A stretch of 34,409 nucleotides of DNA, from positions 1-34,409 of the forward strand of contig CANHUQ010000006.1 of assembly GCA_947463885.1 (NCBI GenBank). The letters are read 5' to 3'. The notes under the pieces were generated by a model. That model worked only from the letters and a program-made list of their open reading frames with translations, was not told the origin of the DNA and searched no databases. Positions 18,792 through 27,247 of the stretch are shown here, piece after piece. The DNA is from Burkholderiales bacterium (GTDB lineage: Bacteria; Pseudomonadota; Gammaproteobacteria; Burkholderiales; Burkholderiaceae_E). Made by a program: the position numbers and the translations under genes. The first letter of the stretch is position 1, and each line of letters opens with the position of its first letter.

Positions 18792-19940
18792 TCACTCTGC
18801 CGGCACGGCGATGCCACACGAAGTGGGTCTGATCCATCGCGCGCATTCGCGTGTGGCGTCCAGGCACCCGCCGCGATCAAATACGCCGCGTGGCGCGCGT
18901 GCGCGCTGCATGCGCTCAAGAATGAGGTGCGTTTGCGCCGGATCGGTGAGCGAGTCGGTCACGCGCCGCTCGACCTCGTCCTCATCGATGCGCAGCTTGC
19001 CGTCGGCATCTGTGCAGACAGCGTTCCGCCAGTGGAAAATTTCCAGACACTTGTGCGCGAGTGTGAAAGGCCGATCGCTTTGCCAGAAGTTGCCGAACTG
19101 GCCGCCTCCCAGATAGATCACCCACGAGCCTTCGTAGCCTTCGACCTGCGCGGATGCAGCATCTGGGTTGCGAAACCAGACCCGATCCCCGGGCACGAAA
19201 TAGCCCAGCGGCAGCGGATAACGCAGGGAGCCGTACTCGCGAAGGTAGACCTCGTGAAACTCGCGCGATTGCACGGCGCGTCTGTGGGCTAATGCCTGGA
19301 TGCGCATCAGCAACGACGGATTGCTTTGTGCAGCCTCCTGGGCGATGGCCAGCAGCATCACGTACTCGGTGGCCCGGTAACAAGAGAAGGCGTAACGCCG
19401 ACCGGTCACTTCGGGTTGGGTGGCTTTCCTCAAGGCATCGATCAGGTTGTGGCCAGCGCGCACGGTAAATCCGGTGCGGGCGTCGTACTGCCAGCAGTCC
19501 TCGGGGCGCTCGACGGCGTCTGGCGCAAAGTCGAGGACTGTGCGACGCGTCGCCTCGACGGTGAGCATGCGGATGCGCACTGCCGATTCAAATTCATCGA
19601 AATCCGGGAAATCGAACGCGACGGGGGACATCAGCAGACCGATCGCGATTTCGCGCTGTAGGTCAGCAGGCGAGCTTGGCTCAAGGCCCAGAGTGCGTGA
19701 CAGACCCAGGGTATTGCAACCGGGCGCCCAGGCCCGCGTCTCGCCGCAGCGCAAGCGGGCTCTGAGCGCAGTCGATGAGGCGCTCAGATCGACCGAACCG
19801 CGAGTGCCGGTGTCAAGGTTTCGTGCCGCGAGCCACTCCCGCAGCCGTATACCAGCTTCGGTCCGCGCATGCACGCTCTGAGCCAGAAACCTTACTCCGG
19901 CCGGCGGACCCTGCAATCGTGAATGAAGACGCTGTTCCAT
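18792..19940 (-). CDS. Tgl-like protein-glutamine gamma-glutamyltransferase homolog (probable divergent or inactive member)
   Basis: CWQYDARTGFTVRAGHNLIDALRKATQ...YAFSCYRATEYVMLLAIAQ and YFVPGDRVWFRNPDAASAQVEGYEGSWVIYLGGGQFGNFW align by eye with Bacillus Tgl (YAFECATAIVIIYY...GDCLYFKNPEFDPQ..WRGENVILLGEDKYFAHG). Confidence 0.6.
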   Translation of the reverse strand: MEQRLHSRLQGPPAGVRFLAQSVHARTEAGIRLREWLAARNLDTGTRGSVDLSASSTALRARLRCGETRAWAPGCNTLGLSRTLGLEPSSPADLQREIAIGLLMSPVAFDFPDFDEFESAVRIRMLTVEATRRTVLDFAPDAVERPEDCWQYDARTGFTVRAGHNLIDALRKATQPEVTGRRYAFSCYRATEYVMLLAIAQEAAQSNPSLLMRIQALAHRRAVQSREFHEVYLREYGSLRYPLPLGYFVPGDRVWFRNPDAASAQVEGYEGSWVIYLGGGQFGNFWQSDRPFTLAHKCLEIFHWRNAVCTDADGKLRIDEDEVERRVTDSLTDPAQTHLILERMQRARAPRGVFDRGGCLDATRECARWIRPTSCGIAVPAE

Positions 19941-20035
19941 AGATTGCTCAAAGCAGCACACCCGTGGCCATCAGAAGCACTCAAGACGACCACGCGGCGC
20001 AGTGGGCGCCACTTACCGGCAAGACGAGCCCCGGC

Positions 20036-20797
20036 TTATTGCCGCCAGTCGGAGCCCTTACCCTCGACCGTGCGCACCAGTGCATGCCATTCCTGCACGC
20101 CCCAGGAGGGGTCGTTGCGGGCCTTCTTCATGCGATGCGCCATGCGGGAGACCACTTCGGGGTCGACCATGACCGGTGGTTCGCTGAAGGTGCGTGCGAT
20201 CAGTTCCAGCTCGCAGGCGCGCTCGAGCATGTACAGATTCAGCAGCGCACCCTGGATGGTGGGCGCAAGCGTAAGCAGCCCGTGGTTGCGCAGCACCACA
20301 CAGCTGCCGTGCTGCACGCTCTGGCCCAAGGCATCGCACTCTTCCTGCGTGGCCGGCATGCCGTAGTCGTGATAGACGATGTCGTCGAGCACCAGCAGCA
20401 CGTCCTGGCTGATCGGGCGCAGTCCGTCGCGCAGCATGGCCGCACCGGCACCTGCGCGGGTGTGCGTGTGCATGGTGCAGTTGGCATCTGGGCGTGCCTT
20501 ATAGACCCCGCTGTGAATGGTGAAGCCGGCCTTGTTGAAGCGGCCCTGCTTGCCAATCACGTTGCCGTCCAGATCCATCTTGATCAGGCTGGAGGCCGTG
20601 ATCTCGTGGAACATTTCTTCGTAGTGATTGATGAGGAAGCAGTTGGGCTCGCCGGGTACGCGTACCGACATGTGCGTGGCGATGATGTCGGTCCAGCCGA
20701 AGTGGTCGCTGATGCGATACAGCGCGGCCAGGTCGCAGCGCGCCTGCCATTCGGCTTCGGTCATCTGGGTGCTCAGTGCGGAAGGAAGGGCGGACAT
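20036..20797 (-). CDS. Class II aldolase/adducin family protein
   Basis: DLAALYRISDHFGWTDIIATHMSVRVPGEPNCFLINHYEEMFHEITASSLIKMDLDG...MHTHTRAG; SD AGGAG before ATG 20797. Confidence 0.92.
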   Translation of the reverse strand: MSALPSALSTQMTEAEWQARCDLAALYRISDHFGWTDIIATHMSVRVPGEPNCFLINHYEEMFHEITASSLIKMDLDGNVIGKQGRFNKAGFTIHSGVYKARPDANCTMHTHTRAGAGAAMLRDGLRPISQDVLLVLDDIVYHDYGMPATQEECDALGQSVQHGSCVVLRNHGLLTLAPTIQGALLNLYMLERACELELIARTFSEPPVMVDPEVVSRMAHRMKKARNDPSWGVQEWHALVRTVEGKGSDWRQ

Positions 20798-20969
20798 CGT
20801 GGAGGCTCCTGTGTTGAGGGTAGGGCTCATCGGTGTGCATGACCGCCACCCGATGCGGGCCGTGTGACCACGGCCGAAGCGACAGAACCGAAATCCCGGT
20901 TCCTGAGCGTGCGGTCGATTGTGGCATCCTCGCTCGGATTCCTGCACGCTATTCGCCGCTTTTCGATCC

Positions 20970-21827
20970 ATGCCACGTTTCTGTGAACTTCTGAACGGCC
21001 AGACCGAACCCTTGGGCACCGGGCCCGATGCCGGACTGGCGCTGACGGTCACGATGACCGATGACTGGCAGCAGGGCCATGCCGCATTCGGCGGGATCCA
21101 AGGCGCCATCGGTGCGTTGGCCATGCGTCAGGTGGTGGGTGAAGAGCCGCCCCTGCGCGCCCTGCAGATGACGTTCATCGGACAGGTGGGTTCAGGCCCG
21201 GTGCGCGCCGAGGCCAGTGTGGTACGCCGCGGGCGAAATATCACGCATGCGCAATGCCGGCTGCTGAGTGCAGGCAAGGTGGCGGCGCTGCTGGTGGGGG
21301 TGTATGGCGCAGCCCGCTCGTCGCAGGCCCGCTTGCCCATGCCGATGCCTGATGACATCAAGCCGGTCGATGCGGTGCGCGAGGCTGAATTTCAGCCCGG
21401 GCGCATGCCGGAATTCCTGAGGCACTATGCCCAGCGCTGGGCCGGCGGCACCCGCATGTTCAGTGCGCAGCCGCCCAAGCCGGCACGCATGTGGGCCCGT
21501 TTACGCGAAGCCGTAGCCGGGCCAGATGGGGCGGTCCCGGCGGTGCTGGCAACGCCCGCCATGCGCGAAGCCAGCCTGGTGGCGCTGGCCGACCTGCCGC
21601 CCTCGCCGGTGCTGTCCATGCTCGATCGGCCCGCGGCGGGCGCCTCGTTGACCTGGCTGCTTGAGTTTTCACTGGACCCGCGCACCTTTGACCCAGCCCG
21701 ATGGGTGCTGTTGCAGACTGAGTCGCGTTATGCAGATGAGGGCTACAGCAGTCAGACTGCGCGTCTGTGGGACATCGATGGTCGTGCGGTGGGCGTGAGC
21801 CATCAGACCACGGCGATCTTTGGCTAA
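20970..21827 (+). CDS. Acyl-CoA thioesterase family protein (TesB-like hotdog)
   Basis: DWQQGHAAFGGIQGAIGALAMRQVV...LRALQMTFIGQVGSGPVRAEASVVRRGRNITHAQCRL...WLLEFSLDPR. Confidence 0.78.
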   Translation: MPRFCELLNGQTEPLGTGPDAGLALTVTMTDDWQQGHAAFGGIQGAIGALAMRQVVGEEPPLRALQMTFIGQVGSGPVRAEASVVRRGRNITHAQCRLLSAGKVAALLVGVYGAARSSQARLPMPMPDDIKPVDAVREAEFQPGRMPEFLRHYAQRWAGGTRMFSAQPPKPARMWARLREAVAGPDGAVPAVLATPAMREASLVALADLPPSPVLSMLDRPAAGASLTWLLEFSLDPRTFDPARWVLLQTESRYADEGYSSQTARLWDIDGRAVGVSHQTTAIFG

Positions 21828-21861
21828 GTGCCGTAACTGAGTGACGTAAACAAGTGCCTAA
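21824..21861. repeat. 13-bp degenerate tandem repeat containing the thioesterase stop
   Basis: ctaagtgccgtaa / ctgagtgacgtaa / acaagtgcctaa. Confidence 0.6.
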
Positions 21862-21980
21862 GTGCCCTACAGTCAGCCACCTGATGCCGACGCAGTTGTT
21901 TGGCGCCCGATCCACGTTCATCCGCACGCCCGTGCTTGTAGCCTGATCCTGATCCCCCATTCACGACCTTGGAGAGCCAC

Positions 21981-22934
21981 TTGAAACAGTTTCTGACCGC
22001 ACTGGCCGTTGCCGCCCTGACCTCGATTGCCCCTGGCGCCTTCGCCCAAGAGACCAAAGTCGCCATTGGGATTTCCGGCTGGACCGGGTTTGCACCGCTG
22101 ACGCTGGCCAAGGAGGCCGGCCTCTACAAGAAGCACGGCCTGGATGTCAGCCTGAAGAAGATTCCGCAGAAAGACCGCCATCTGGCCATTGCCTCGGGTG
22201 ATATTCAGTGTGCCGCCACGACCGTGGAGACCTGGATCGTCTGGAACGCCAACGGCGTGCCGACCACGCAGATCTTCCAGCTCGACAAGAGCTTCGGCGC
22301 TGACGGCATGGTGGTGAAGGCCGGCATCGATTCCATCAAGGACCTGAAGGGCAAGACAGTGGCGGCCAGCGCGCCCGGCACGGCACCCTATTTCACGCTG
22401 GCCTGGATGCTGCGTGAGAACGGTCTGACCCTGAAGGACGTGAAGATCGTCAACCTCGAGCCTCAGGCGGCTGCCAACGCAATGATCGCGGGCACCGCCG
22501 GCGTTGATGCCGCCATGACGTACGAGCCTTTCCTGGGCGCTGTGCGCGCTAAACCGGAGGCCGGCCGGATCCTTGCCACCACGCTGGACTACCCGATGAT
22601 CATGGACACCTTTGGCTGCACGCCGAAGTTCCTGACCGAGAACCCCAAGGCCGCCAAGGCGCTGGCTGACGCTTACTTCGATGCCCTGGCGATGATCCGG
22701 GCGGAGCCGAAGAAGAGCTTCGAGATCATGGGCGCCGACGTCAAGCAGAGCGGCGAGCAGTTCGAGGCCAGCCAGAAGTTTCTGCGCTGGCAGGACCGTG
22801 AGGCGAATCTGAACTTCTTCGCCGGCGAGCACGCCGCATTCAGCAAGAAGGCGGCCGAGATCCTTATGGAGGCCGGCATCATCAAGTCGCTGCCCGACAT
22901 GTCCAGGCTGACCGACACGCGCTTCCTGAAGTGA
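21981..22934 (+). CDS. ABC transporter substrate-binding protein (nitrate/sulfonate/taurine type)
   Basis: Signal peptide then TKVAIGISGWTGFAPLTLAKEAGLYKKHGLDVSLKKIP; likely TTG start at 21981 with GGAGAG upstream (ORF track starts 21969). Confidence 0.87.
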   Translation: MKQFLTALAVAALTSIAPGAFAQETKVAIGISGWTGFAPLTLAKEAGLYKKHGLDVSLKKIPQKDRHLAIASGDIQCAATTVETWIVWNANGVPTTQIFQLDKSFGADGMVVKAGIDSIKDLKGKTVAASAPGTAPYFTLAWMLRENGLTLKDVKIVNLEPQAAANAMIAGTAGVDAAMTYEPFLGAVRAKPEAGRILATTLDYPMIMDTFGCTPKFLTENPKAAKALADAYFDALAMIRAEPKKSFEIMGADVKQSGEQFEASQKFLRWQDREANLNFFAGEHAAFSKKAAEILMEAGIIKSLPDMSRLTDTRFLK

Positions 22935-22938
22935 CGCA

Positions 22939-23718
22939 TTGAGACCGCTCACCCCGGTCTCGCCCGCTGCGCGCGTCGCACTGGGCGTGGCGTTCTTCGT
23001 TGTCTTCGTGGCCGCCTGGTCGGTGGCTACGCTGGGCGGCTTCGTCAGCAAGACCTTCCTCGCGGACCCGCTGGCGATGCTGCAGTCCGGTTGGACGCTG
23101 CTGACCAAGATGGGGTTTGCCGGGGATATCGGTATGACGGTGTGGCGGGTGGTGGGCGGCTTCGCGATCGCCGCGGCGCTGGCCTTGCCGCTGGGCGTGG
23201 CCATGGGCGCCTATAAGCCGATCGAGGCGTTCTTTGAGCCGTTCGTGAGCTTTGCGCGCTATCTGCCCGCCAGCGCCTTTATCCCTTTGCTGATCTTGTG
23301 GGCCGGAATCGGCGAGGCCCAGAAGCTTTCTGTGATCTTCATCGGCAGCTTCTTTCAGCTGGTGCTGATGATTGCAGTGACGGTGGGACATACACGTCGA
23401 GACCTGGTGGAGGCCGCTTACACGCTCGGCGTGAAAGACCGTGGCCTGGTGCTGCGCGTGCTGATTCCCGGTGCAGCCCCGGAAATCGCCGAGACCTTGC
23501 GCACGGTACTCGGATGGGCCTGGACTTATGTCATCGTGGCCGAGATGATCGGCGCCTCCAGTGGCATCGGCCACATGATCACCGACAGCCAGGCGCTGCT
23601 GGCGACCGATCAGATCATCTTCGGCATCATCGTCATCGGCCTCATTGGCCTGGCCAGCGACCTGCTGTTCAAGGCCGTGAACCGCTGGCTGTTCCCGTGG
23701 GCAGCGCTCGGTCGATGA
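22939..23718 (+). CDS. ABC transporter permease (nitrate/sulfonate/taurine type)
   Basis: SsuC/TauC-like: FVSFARYLPASAFIPLLILWAGIGEAQKLSVIFIGSFFQLVLMI...EIAETLRTVLGWAWTYVIVAEMIGASSGIGHMI. Confidence 0.92.
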   Translation: MRPLTPVSPAARVALGVAFFVVFVAAWSVATLGGFVSKTFLADPLAMLQSGWTLLTKMGFAGDIGMTVWRVVGGFAIAAALALPLGVAMGAYKPIEAFFEPFVSFARYLPASAFIPLLILWAGIGEAQKLSVIFIGSFFQLVLMIAVTVGHTRRDLVEAAYTLGVKDRGLVLRVLIPGAAPEIAETLRTVLGWAWTYVIVAEMIGASSGIGHMITDSQALLATDQIIFGIIVIGLIGLASDLLFKAVNRWLFPWAALGR

Positions 23719-24530
23719 GTGCGCTGCTCACCATCCGTGGCGTGGAGCGCCGCTTCGAGGGCGCGGGCGGCAGCACGCTGGCCTTGCAGGCCACCGATCT
23801 GGAAGTGGCGCAAAACGATTTCGTGACGATCCTGGGACCCAGTGGGTGCGGCAAGAGCACGCTGTTGCGCATCGTGGCCGGACTGGATCGACCAACCGCC
23901 GGACAGGTGCTGCTCGATGGTCAGCGCATCGAGGGGCCGGGCGCCGACCGCGGCATGGTGTTTCAGAGCTACACGCTGTTTCCCTGGCTGAGCGTGCTGG
24001 ACAATGTGTGTTTCGGTCTGCGAGAACGAGGCATGCCGCGTGCGCAGCAGCTGGAGATCGCGCATGGGTTTATCGACAAGGTGGGGCTCACAGGGTTTGA
24101 ACACCACTATCCGAAGCAGCTCTCCGGCGGGATGCAACAGCGCACGGCGATTGCACGTGCGCTGGCCAACGCGCCACGCATTCTGTTGATGGACGAGCCC
24201 TTTGGCGCCCTGGACCACCAGACCCGCGAGCTGATGCAGGAACTGCTGTTGTCCATTTGGGAGGCCGAGCGCAAGACCGTGCTCTTCGTCACGCACGACA
24301 TCGACGAGGCCGTCTTTCTGGCGAGTCGCACGGTGGTGATGAGCGCACGGCCTGGTCGCATCCGGCTCGATCGCCCGGTGGATCTGCCGCACCCCCGTCA
24401 CTATGCGATGAAGACCACGCCGCAATTCACCGACATCAAGGCGCAACTCACCGAGTGCGTGCGCGCCGAAGTGCTGGCAGCACAGGCCAGCGCAGCAGCC
24501 GCTGTCTCGGTAGACCGTCGCGCGGTGTGA
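23715..24530 (+). CDS. ABC transporter ATP-binding protein (nitrate/sulfonate/taurine type)
   Basis: Walker A GPSGCGKSTLL; signature LSGGMQQRTAIARAL; LLMDEPFGALD; start overlaps permease stop. Confidence 0.95.
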   Translation: MSALLTIRGVERRFEGAGGSTLALQATDLEVAQNDFVTILGPSGCGKSTLLRIVAGLDRPTAGQVLLDGQRIEGPGADRGMVFQSYTLFPWLSVLDNVCFGLRERGMPRAQQLEIAHGFIDKVGLTGFEHHYPKQLSGGMQQRTAIARALANAPRILLMDEPFGALDHQTRELMQELLLSIWEAERKTVLFVTHDIDEAVFLASRTVVMSARPGRIRLDRPVDLPHPRHYAMKTTPQFTDIKAQLTECVRAEVLAAQASAAAAVSVDRRAV

Positions 24531-24585
24531 ACGCGGCAGCCTTGGCGATTCGATCACCCCACGATACTTCGAGAGACTAACCATC

Positions 24586-25584
24586 ATGCACGCGAACACT
24601 TATCAAGCCCTGCGTTGTGAGCAACTGAGCGAGGACCTCTCCGGGCTGCGCTTCGTTGAGTTGCCGGTCACACCGCCCGGTCCGGGGCAGGTGGCGGTCT
24701 CCATGCGGGCGGCTGCACTCAATTTCCCGGATCTGCTGATGACCCGCGGCGGCTATCAGCACAAGCCCGAGTTGACCTACACCGTGGGCATGGAAGGCGC
24801 AGGCGTCATCGAAGCGGTGGGCGAGGGGGTGACCGGCTGGCGCGAGGGCGATGCGGTGTGCTTCTCCAATCTGGTGGGGTCGATTGCGCAGCGCAACCTG
24901 CTGCCCGCAACTGCCCTGGAACCGGTGCCTGCAGGATGGGACTGGGCCAGTGCGGCTGGCTGGCGGGTCGGTGCGATGACCGCCTACGCATCGTTGGTCA
25001 CCCGCGGTGCTTTGCAGCGCGGCGAAACCCTGCTGGTGCATGGCGCCACAGGCGGCATGGGTGCAGCCGCAGTGCAGCTGGGTGCACATCTGGGCGCGAA
25101 GGTGATTGCCACCGGTACGCGCATGGACTGGCTTGAAATGCTGCGTCCGATGGGTGCTGATCATCTGGTCTCTTCGCGCGGCCTCTTTCAGGAGGAGGTC
25201 AAGGCGCTGACCGGCGGGCAGGGCGCCGATGTGATCTATGACCCGGTAGGTGGCGATGTGTTCGATCGCTCCACCAAATGCATCGCCTTCGGTGGCCGGC
25301 TGCTGGTGGTGGGCTTCGCGGCAGGGCGCATTCCCACGCTTGCCGCCAACCATGTGCTGATCAAGACCTATTCGGTGATCGGTGTGCGAGCCGGCGAGTG
25401 GCTGCGCAGGCGGCCTGCCGAGGCCCCGGCCATCCGGGCCGAGATCAACCGCCTTGCTTCGGAGGGTGTGTTCAAGCCGCTGGTGGGCGCACGCTATGCC
25501 ATGTCTGATGCGATCGAGGCCATTCGTGCGCTGGGCGAGCGCAAGGCCCCGGGCAAGATCGTGATCGATATCGCGGCGGCTTAG
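24586..25584 (+). CDS. NADPH:quinone oxidoreductase family protein (MDR superfamily)
   Basis: AALNFPDLLMTRGGYQHKPELTYTVGMEGAGVIEAVGEGV; LLVHGATGGMGAAAVQLGAHLGAKVIATG. Confidence 0.92.
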   Translation: MHANTYQALRCEQLSEDLSGLRFVELPVTPPGPGQVAVSMRAAALNFPDLLMTRGGYQHKPELTYTVGMEGAGVIEAVGEGVTGWREGDAVCFSNLVGSIAQRNLLPATALEPVPAGWDWASAAGWRVGAMTAYASLVTRGALQRGETLLVHGATGGMGAAAVQLGAHLGAKVIATGTRMDWLEMLRPMGADHLVSSRGLFQEEVKALTGGQGADVIYDPVGGDVFDRSTKCIAFGGRLLVVGFAAGRIPTLAANHVLIKTYSVIGVRAGEWLRRRPAEAPAIRAEINRLASEGVFKPLVGARYAMSDAIEAIRALGERKAPGKIVIDIAAA

Positions 25585-25624
25585 TCCCGCAGGCTGTGTG
25601 CGCCTGACTGCCTGAGGCGATCAG

Positions 25625-25645
25625 CGGGGTGTCGCATGCACCCCG
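25625..25645. terminator. Hairpin between convergent genes
   Basis: CGGGGTG-TCGCATG-CACCCCG, 7-bp stem. Confidence 0.35.
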
Positions 25646-25651
25646 GGGCGG

Positions 25652-26230
25652 TCAGGCAAAGGGTCGCACGCCGATGAGTGCGGCATGCAACCATGCTGCA
25701 AACAGTGCCCAGGCGGCCAGCCCGGCCACCACGGCGATGGCATCCCGGCTGGCCGGGCCCACTACATGGACCGTGCCGTCGCGGCGGTCGCGGCGTCGTG
25801 AGGCGATGTACAGCACGACCGCCCACACGAGAAATGCGCCGAACAGGACCAGTTCACCGAGGCGGCCGTTGGCGATCAGGTGTGCGAAGGCCCAGACCTT
25901 GACGCCCAGCACCATGGGATGGCCCACGGCGCGCCGTATGCGGGTGCCCGGCACATAAGCCGCCGCCAGCAGAATAAAGGCGGGGATCATCAGCAGACCC
26001 GACAGATGTCGCGTGAAGACCGGTGGTGACCACAGTTCGGTGGGTGCGATGCGGGTCTGACCGTAGCCGTAGACGATGAGCACGAGGCCCACGAGCGAGA
26101 TCAGCGTGTACATCCCCTTCCAGGGATTGAGCCCGATGCGCGCAATCTGGGCGCGGCGCCAGTCGTCGGCGAAGATGCGGGTGGAGTGGACTCCCAGGAA
26201 CAGGGCCAAGCCCAGCAGCAGCACGATCAC
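25652..26230 (-). CDS. NnrU family protein
   Basis: Polytopic: LLLGLALFLGVHSTRIFADDWRRAQIARIGLNPWKGMYTLISLVGLVLIVYGYGQTR; PGTRIRRAVGHPMVLGVKVWAFAHLIANG; probable GTG start at 26230. Confidence 0.85.
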   Translation of the reverse strand: MIVLLLGLALFLGVHSTRIFADDWRRAQIARIGLNPWKGMYTLISLVGLVLIVYGYGQTRIAPTELWSPPVFTRHLSGLLMIPAFILLAAAYVPGTRIRRAVGHPMVLGVKVWAFAHLIANGRLGELVLFGAFLVWAVVLYIASRRRDRRDGTVHVVGPASRDAIAVVAGLAAWALFAAWLHAALIGVRPFA

Positions 26231-26346
26231 GAGACGTTCTCCTTCAGATGGCGTCGATGCTAGCACTGGTGCGCGGGGCTCGGACATCGGGCCTGCCCCT
26301 GCGGGCCATGCAAGAATGGCGGCCTTTCTTCGCCACCCCACTGACC

Positions 26347-27201
26347 ATGAGCATCGATACCACCCTTCAGTCCTTCCAGGCCGACGTCATTGACGCTTCG
26401 ATGCAGGTGCCGGTGCTGGTCGATTTCTGGGCCCCCTGGTGCGGCCCGTGCAAGACGCTTGGGCCGATGCTCGAGAAGCTGGAACAGGAGTACGGCGGAC
26501 GCTTTAAGCTCGTCAAGATCGACAGCGACCAGGAGCAGCAACTCTCACAGCACTTTCGCATCCGTTCGATCCCGACGGTGTTTGCGTTCGTGGGCGGCCA
26601 GCCCGTCGATCAGTTCCAGGGCGCGCTGCCCGAGGGCAAGCTGCGCGAATTCATCGACCGGCTCATGCCCAATCCGTCGGACACCGAGCTGGACCAGGCC
26701 GGTGCGGCCCTTGATCGCGGTGATCAGGCGGCGGCCACCGAGCACGTGAAAAAGGCGATCGCGCTCGATCCCTCCAACGATTCGGCGCGGCTGCTGTACG
26801 CGCAGTTGCTGCTGTCGGCGCAGGAGCCGGCCGCGGCACAGGCACAGCTCGAGGCGCTCTCCAAGGAGGCCAAGGCCGATCCGCAGGTGGCGGCGCTCAT
26901 TGCCCAGGCCGCTCAGGCCGTGGAGGCTGCCAAGCCGCCCACCCCCCATGCCCTGATCGACAAGGTCGTGGCGGAGCCTGGCAATCTGGCTGCGCGGCTG
27001 GAGCTGGCCGAGTACTACATCGGCTACAAGGACTGGCCGCTTGCCTTGGCCGAGTTGCTTGAGATTGTGCTGCGTGATCGGGCGTTTCAGGACGACGTCG
27101 GTCGCAGACGCATGATCGAGGTATTTGATCTGGCGTCCTCGCAGCCGCAGGTGGTGTCGGAGTGGCGTCGCAGACTGGGCGCGTCGCTCAACGTGCGCTG
27201 A
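26347..27201 (+). CDS. cnoX: Thioredoxin with C-terminal TPR region (CnoX/YbbN-like)
   Basis: VPVLVDFWAPWCGPCKTLGPMLEKL thioredoxin motif followed by TPR-like helices. Confidence 0.9.
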   Translation: MSIDTTLQSFQADVIDASMQVPVLVDFWAPWCGPCKTLGPMLEKLEQEYGGRFKLVKIDSDQEQQLSQHFRIRSIPTVFAFVGGQPVDQFQGALPEGKLREFIDRLMPNPSDTELDQAGAALDRGDQAAATEHVKKAIALDPSNDSARLLYAQLLLSAQEPAAAQAQLEALSKEAKADPQVAALIAQAAQAVEAAKPPTPHALIDKVVAEPGNLAARLELAEYYIGYKDWPLALAELLEIVLRDRAFQDDVGRRRMIEVFDLASSQPQVVSEWRRRLGASLNVR

Positions 27202-27247
27202 TCACGCCCTTTCCCATTTTTGTCACGCTTACCCGCGAGGTTTGCCT

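Noticed and set aside
18543-19292. 249-aa plus-strand ORF
   Set aside because: Spans antisense of PPK2 and the Tgl-like gene; no family motif.
20858-20902. Two small hairpins (GGCCGTG-TGAC-CACGGCC and GAACCG-AAATCC-CGGTTC) between divergent aldolase and thioesterase genes
   Set aside because: Short GC palindromes are common at this base composition; no regulator gene or T-tract nearby to assign a role.
21918-23204. 428-aa antisense ORF on minus strand
   Set aside because: Lies opposite the clear ABC substrate-binding protein/permease genes; composition is a high-GC shadow frame.
27202-27247. Possible SAM/cobalamin riboswitch upstream of the core-MetE gene
   Set aside because: Only 46 bp separate it from the upstream gene and no conserved riboswitch motif is visible.
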